Position numbers and translations under genes: made by a program. The notes under the pieces were generated by a model, which had not been told where the DNA came from, made no database searches, and saw nothing but the letters and a program-made list of their open reading frames with translations. From Desulfobacteraceae bacterium (GTDB lineage: Bacteria > Desulfobacterota > Desulfobacteria > Desulfobacterales > Desulfobacteraceae): a stretch of DNA of 8,494 nt. Below are positions 5,238 to 8,494 of the stretch, in pieces. Every line of letters starts with the position of its first letter. The stretch's first letter is position 1. The stretch is taken from the NCBI GenBank assembly GCA_015486915.1, contig WFQS01000178.1, positions 1-8,494 on the forward strand, given 5' to 3'.

Positions 5238-6599
5238 GTGACAAAAAAAGAAAAAATAATTTTTAAATGCCGTGAATGCGGTTACCAGACTCTGCAGTGG
5301 ATGGGGAAATGCCCTGAATGCGGAGAATGGGACAGCTTTACGGCAGAAAAACGGAATAAAAAAAACAGAGCTTCAAACTCTTTATCACAGAAAAGAAACA
5401 AACCTGTGCCCATACATTCCATCGAGCTTAAGAAAGAACCCCGCATCTTTACGGGAATAGAGGAATTTGACCGGGTCCTGGGCGGTGGTATTGTGGAAGC
5501 CAGCCTGATCCTGATTGGAGGAGATCCAGGCATAGGAAAATCAACCCTGATGCTCCAGGCGCTTTCAACCCTTGCCCTGTCAGGCAGAAAAGCCCTTTAC
5601 ATTTCAGGAGAAGAATCCATACGACAGATAAAAATGCGGGGAAAACGGCTTGGGGCTGAATCCGGTTCAATGCTTGTTGCTTCTGAAACGAATCTTGACT
5701 CAATTCTTGCCATGATTGAAACAGAAAAACCCGATGTTGTGGTGGTGGATTCCATTCAGACAGTTTACAATCCTGAAATCGGCTCAACCCCCGGAAGCGT
5801 TACACAGATAAGGGAAGCATCCATACGTTTAATGAACACTGCCAAGGAAACAGGCATCCCACTTTTTCTTGTGGGCCATGTCACAAAAGGCGGTGCAATT
5901 GCAGGTCCGAGAATCATGGAGCATATGGTGGATACAGTTCTTTATTTTGAAGGTGACAGAAACCATATATTCAGAATTCTAAGGGCAGTAAAAAACAGGT
6001 TTGGTTCAACCAATGAAATAGGTGTATTTGAAATGAAGGAAAAAGGACTGGAACAGGTGTCCAATCCTTCTGCCCTGTTTCTCTCTGAAAGATCCATAAA
6101 CTCCCCTGGATCCGTTGTTATCGCAAGCATGGAAGGAACCCGGCCCATACTCCTTGAAATCCAAGGGCTTGCAAGCAATTCAGGCCCTGGAACGCCAAGA
6201 AGAACAGTTCTGGGACTTGACCCAAACAGGGTGGCGCTCATCGCAGCTGTTATGGAAAAAAGGCTTGGAATCAATCTTTCACAAACCGATATCTTCATGA
6301 ATGTAGCAGGCGGGGTAAAGGTTTCTGAGCCTGCAGCAGATCTTGGCATTGCTGTTGCATTAGTTTCAAGTTTTCTTGACAGGGCAGTACCTGAAGGCAT
6401 TATTGTATTTGGGGAAATTGGGCTTACAGGAGAGATACGGGCAACAAGCCATGCTGATCTGCGCATTAAAGAAGCAGAAAAAATGGGATTTTCAAGATGT
6501 ATAATCCCCAGTAACAGCCTTAAACAGGCAAACAACATAAAGAAAATCAAAATTAACGGAATAAGTTCTTTAAAAGAAATTATGGGACTTTATAAATGA
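5238..6599 (+). CDS. radA: DNA repair ATPase RadA (Sms)
   Basis: This protein of about 453 residues is a RecA-like ATPase that helps process recombination intermediates and promotes branch migration after strand invasion. The N-terminal zinc finger is CRECG...CPECG (Cys11, 14, 25 and 28). After a basic linker of about 35 residues comes the ATPase core, with Walker A GGDPGIGKST (Lys101) and Walker B VVVVDS (Asp171). The RadA-specific KNRFG motif is at about 252-256. The C-terminal third is the Lon-protease-like domain, with the GTRPILLEIQGL and MNVAGGVKVSEPAADLGIA segments typical of RadA; it is not expected to be an active protease. Length is normal. The chosen start is GTG 5238 because AGGTG lies 6 bases upstream; GTG 5229 would add three residues. 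The stop codon overlaps the rlmE start (ATGA), indicating translational coupling. Confidence 0.97.
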   Translation: MTKKEKIIFKCRECGYQTLQWMGKCPECGEWDSFTAEKRNKKNRASNSLSQKRNKPVPIHSIELKKEPRIFTGIEEFDRVLGGGIVEASLILIGGDPGIGKSTLMLQALSTLALSGRKALYISGEESIRQIKMRGKRLGAESGSMLVASETNLDSILAMIETEKPDVVVVDSIQTVYNPEIGSTPGSVTQIREASIRLMNTAKETGIPLFLVGHVTKGGAIAGPRIMEHMVDTVLYFEGDRNHIFRILRAVKNRFGSTNEIGVFEMKEKGLEQVSNPSALFLSERSINSPGSVVIASMEGTRPILLEIQGLASNSGPGTPRRTVLGLDPNRVALIAAVMEKRLGINLSQTDIFMNVAGGVKVSEPAADLGIAVALVSSFLDRAVPEGIIVFGEIGLTGEIRATSHADLRIKEAEKMGFSRCIIPSNSLKQANNIKKIKINGISSLKEIMGLYK

Positions 6600-7210
6600 A
6601 ACACAGATCAAAACAGAAAAATAAAAAAAACAGATGGGCTGATCATCTGACACAAAAAGCCAAAACAGAAAAATATCCTGCAAGATCAGTGTACAAGCTC
6701 ATGGAAATCCAGAAAAAGTTCAAAGTCATTCAAAAAAATTCCATGGTACTTGATCTTGGTTGTGCCCCTGGTTCATGGCTGATATATGCAGCTGAAATTA
6801 CAGGGCATGGGGGAAAAGTAACGGGAATCGATTTAAAAGAGATCAAAACCAGGCTGCCTGCAAATGCAGTATCCTGCAGAGGAGATATCTTTAATATGGG
6901 TAATGATCTTGCTGAATCTACAGGGAAAGGTTATAAAACCGTGTTAAGTGATATGGCACCGGCTACAACGGGAAGGAAAGAAATTGATGCGGCAAGATCC
7001 TTTGATCTGTGTATGGCGGCACTGAACTGTGCAGTAGAACTTCTCTCTCCCGGGGGTAATTTTGTATGTAAAATTTTCCAGGGAGCTGATTTTAAAAAAT
7101 TTGAATCTGAGGTTAAAACAAATTTCATGCACTGCAATATTTTCAAACCGGATAGTTGCAGAAAAGCAAGTAAAGAGATATATATTATAGGCAAAAATAA
7201 AAAAGTTTAA
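6596..7210 (+). CDS. rlmE: 23S rRNA (uridine-2'-O-)-methyltransferase RlmE (FtsJ/RrmJ)
   Basis: A 204-residue SAM-dependent enzyme that 2'-O-methylates the uridine equivalent to U2552 in the A-loop of 23S rRNA, a late step in large-subunit assembly. The FtsJ catalytic tetrad is complete: Lys34 (ARSVYKL), Asp119 (LSDMAP), Lys159 (VCKIFQG) and Glu194 (ASKEIYIIG). SAM motif I is DLGCAPGSW (53-61), followed by the acidic GIDL (77-80). The lysine-rich N terminus (KHRSKQKNKKNRW) suits rRNA binding. Length is normal for the family. The start codon overlaps the radA stop by 4 bp, so the two are co-transcribed and probably coupled. No Shine-Dalgarno is obvious, consistent with re-initiation. Confidence 0.96.
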   Translation: MKHRSKQKNKKNRWADHLTQKAKTEKYPARSVYKLMEIQKKFKVIQKNSMVLDLGCAPGSWLIYAAEITGHGGKVTGIDLKEIKTRLPANAVSCRGDIFNMGNDLAESTGKGYKTVLSDMAPATTGRKEIDAARSFDLCMAALNCAVELLSPGGNFVCKIFQGADFKKFESEVKTNFMHCNIFKPDSCRKASKEIYIIGKNKKV

Positions 7211-7307
7211 TAAATAAAATTATGGTTTTCAGATAATTAATTTCGCAAAGTCAGAAAAAAGAAGGCGTATTAGTTTTTTGATATGAAAAGCTATATAAGG
7301 AGGTTTA

Positions 7308-8054
7308 ATGTCAGGACATAGCAAATGGTCATCCATTAAGCATAAAAAAGGTGCTAATGATGCAAAAAGAGGTAAAATTTTTACAAAATTAATCAAGGAG
7401 ATTACAGTCGCCGCAAGAATGGGCGGAGGTGACCCTGATTCCAACCCGAGACTCAGGACAGCGGTTATTGCGGCCAAAGCCCAGAACATGCCCAAGGACA
7501 ACCTTGAAAGAGCCATTAAAAAAGGAACTGGTGAGCTTGAGGGAGTAGACTATGAGGAACTCACCTATGAAGGTTACGGCCCCGGCGGTGTAGCCGTTCT
7601 CGTTGACTGCCTGACCGATAATAAAAACAGAACCATAGCTGATGTACGTTGTATTTTCAGTAAAGCAGGCGGTAACATCGGAACGGACGGATGTGTTTCA
7701 TGGATGTTTGATAAAAAAGGCCTGATAACCGTTGATAAATCCGAATCAGACGAAGACACTCTCATGGAAATAGGACTTGAAGCAGGGGCTGAAGATGTAA
7801 AGGATGAAGGTGACTGCTTTGAAATAATCACGGCACCTGAAGATTTTGAGGCGGTCAGGGAAGCCCTGGAAAAGGCATCTGTAAAATATGACCTTGCTGA
7901 GATTACAATGCTGCCCCAGACACAGACAGCGCTGGAAGGAAAAGCAGCGGAGCAGATGTGCCGTTTCATGGAAGCCTTAGATGATTGTGATGATATCCAG
8001 AAATTTTATTCAAATGCTGATATTCCCGACGAAGTCATTAATTCCATTTCATAA
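7308..8054 (+). CDS. yebC: YebC/PmpR family protein (TACO1-like)
   Basis: A 248-residue cytoplasmic protein beginning with the family signature [16 protein letters not shown]. Further conserved blocks are [58 protein letters not shown] and [11 protein letters not shown]. Three domains are expected: a helical N-terminal domain (about 1-80) and two alpha/beta domains. Family members have been described as DNA-binding regulators and, more recently, as ribosome-associated factors that ease translation through proline-rich stretches. Which applies here cannot be read from sequence. A strong Shine-Dalgarno, AAGGAGG (7297-7303), precedes ATG 7308 by 4 bases. It follows rlmE by 97 bp with no terminator visible, so it may belong to the radA-rlmE transcript. 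The ruvC gene often seen next to yebC is not present. Confidence 0.96.
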   Translation: MSGHSKWSSIKHKKGANDAKRGKIFTKLIKEITVAARMGGGDPDSNPRLRTAVIAAKAQNMPKDNLERAIKKGTGELEGVDYEELTYEGYGPGGVAVLVDCLTDNKNRTIADVRCIFSKAGGNIGTDGCVSWMFDKKGLITVDKSESDEDTLMEIGLEAGAEDVKDEGDCFEIITAPEDFEAVREALEKASVKYDLAEITMLPQTQTALEGKAAEQMCRFMEALDDCDDIQKFYSNADIPDEVINSIS

Positions 8055-8077
8055 ATAAGCAAAAAAAATCAAGCGAT

Positions 8078-8113
8078 GCCATGGGGCCTAAATCCAGACC
8101 GGCCTCATGGCCG
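8078..8113 (+). repeat. Dispersed CGGCCTCATGGCCG repeat, copy after yebC
   Basis: GCCATGGGGCC (8078-8088) pairs with GGCCTCATGGC (8101-8111), with one position that is G-U in RNA, around a 12-nt loop. The stem lies 23 bp after the yebC stop and is GC-rich, so it may help end the transcript. No T run follows, so it is not a classical terminator. The right arm plus CG is the same motif as at 361-374 (inverted), 1084-1096 and 2199-2212. Confidence 0.6.
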
Positions 8114-8180
8114 CTATCAAAAAGCCAGCAATACTGACCAGCAATACTAACAACGAGAAAAAAATAATACAAAAGAAATC

Positions 8181-8208
8181 GGCATTCTTTTAAAAATTAA
8201 AGAATGCC
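8181..8208 (-). terminator. Hairpin terminator between yebC and nadA
   Basis: GGCATTCTTT (8181-8190) and AAAGAATGCC (8199-8208) form a perfect 10-bp stem with an 8-nt AT loop. It lies 10 bp beyond the nadA stop on the minus strand. On that strand it is preceded by T8 and followed by GATTTCTTTT, a moderate tail. On the plus strand the tail is A-rich, so it best serves nadA. Confidence 0.6.
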
Positions 8209-8218
8209 AAAAAAAATC

Positions 8219-8494
8219 TTATTTAAGATCAATCATTCGCTGGACAGCCCTGAAGGCTTTTTTCCGCATATTTTCACTCACCTTCACCTCTCCTGAATTA
8301 TTTTCAAGACTTTCAATTATATTTTCAAGGCCTATTTTTTTCATATCTATACAGAGCATTTTCTCCGATGCAGGATAAAACTTTTTTTTAGGAAACGCCT
8401 TTGAAAGAGGGTATAAAAGACCGTTTTCCGTGCCTACAATAAACGACTGGCTTTCAGATTCTCCGGCAAACCTTATCATTCCCGATGTACTTTC
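8219..8494 (-). CDS. nadA: Quinolinate synthase NadA, C-terminal part
   Basis: The last 91 residues of a gene that continues past the right edge. NadA is a [4Fe-4S] enzyme that condenses iminoaspartate with dihydroxyacetone phosphate to make quinolinate for NAD synthesis. Visible family features are STSGMI at the very start, then FIVGTENGLLYPL and the KKFYPASEKMLCIDMKKI segment. The Cys in that segment is the last of the three cluster ligands. A C-terminal helix, VSENMRKKAFRAVQRMIDL, follows. There is a Met at 8479, but the frame is open to the edge and the conserved STSG lies upstream of it, so it is not the start. About 200 residues, including the other two Cys ligands, lie outside the window. 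It is convergent with yebC. Confidence 0.88.
   Translation of the reverse strand, partial: ESTSGMIRFAGESESQSFIVGTENGLLYPLSKAFPKKKFYPASEKMLCIDMKKIGLENIIESLENNSGEVKVSENMRKKAFRAVQRMIDLK

Noticed and set aside
5942..6550. Long minus-strand frame of 202 codons opposite radA
   Set aside because: It lies wholly within the strongly conserved radA coding sequence, has no family resemblance and is explained as an antisense shadow.
7574..7969. Minus-strand frame of 131 codons opposite yebC
   Set aside because: It is an antisense shadow of a clear yebC gene with low-complexity Ser-rich translation and no domain pattern.

Overview
The window looks like chromosomal DNA from an anaerobic, probably sulfate-reducing Desulfobacterota (Desulfobacteraceae-like) bacterium. 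This placement is an inference. It rests on a class I desulfoferrodoxin next to a rubredoxin, an MTA/SAH-deaminase-type amidohydrolase, moderately AT-rich coding DNA, and long, very AT-rich intergenic regions full of small repeats. No marker gene fixes the genus.

Positions 1-1900 form an oxygen-defence and electron-transfer region. It holds a stand-alone flavodoxin (537-974), desulfoferrodoxin/superoxide reductase (1314-1688) and a 52-residue rubredoxin (1724-1882). The last two are almost certainly one operon (rubredoxin reduces superoxide reductase) and end at a good terminator (1905-1951). The flavodoxin resembles the flavodoxin domain of flavodiiron proteins. It is bracketed by a pair of inverted ~100-120 bp repeats and has a near-consensus sigma-54 promoter upstream. 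A ~160 bp near-perfect palindrome (1119-1280) lies between it and the superoxide reductase gene.

Positions 1950-3600 hold a two-copy degenerate tandem repeat, then an mtaD-like amidohydrolase (2227-3552). That gene ends in a 14-bp-stem terminator shared with the convergent ammonium transporter gene amt (3622-4947, minus strand). The amt/radA divergent region (4948-5237) carries a sigma-54-like promoter facing amt, 17-bp tandem repeats behind it, and a sigma-70-type promoter facing radA.

Positions 5238-8054 are a housekeeping run on the plus strand: radA (DNA repair ATPase), rlmE (23S rRNA 2'-O-methyltransferase, overlapping radA by 4 bp) and yebC (translation/regulatory factor). The window ends with the C-terminal part of a convergent quinolinate synthase gene, nadA, entering from the right on the minus strand.

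A dispersed motif, CGGCCTCATGGCCG, recurs in four intergenic regions (about 361-374, 1084-1096, 2199-2212 and 8100-8113). All genes have ordinary functions. The unusual content is the non-coding repeat architecture, especially the inverted-repeat-flanked flavodoxin and the long palindrome, and the exchange of two substrate-binding arginines for acidic residues in the amidohydrolase.
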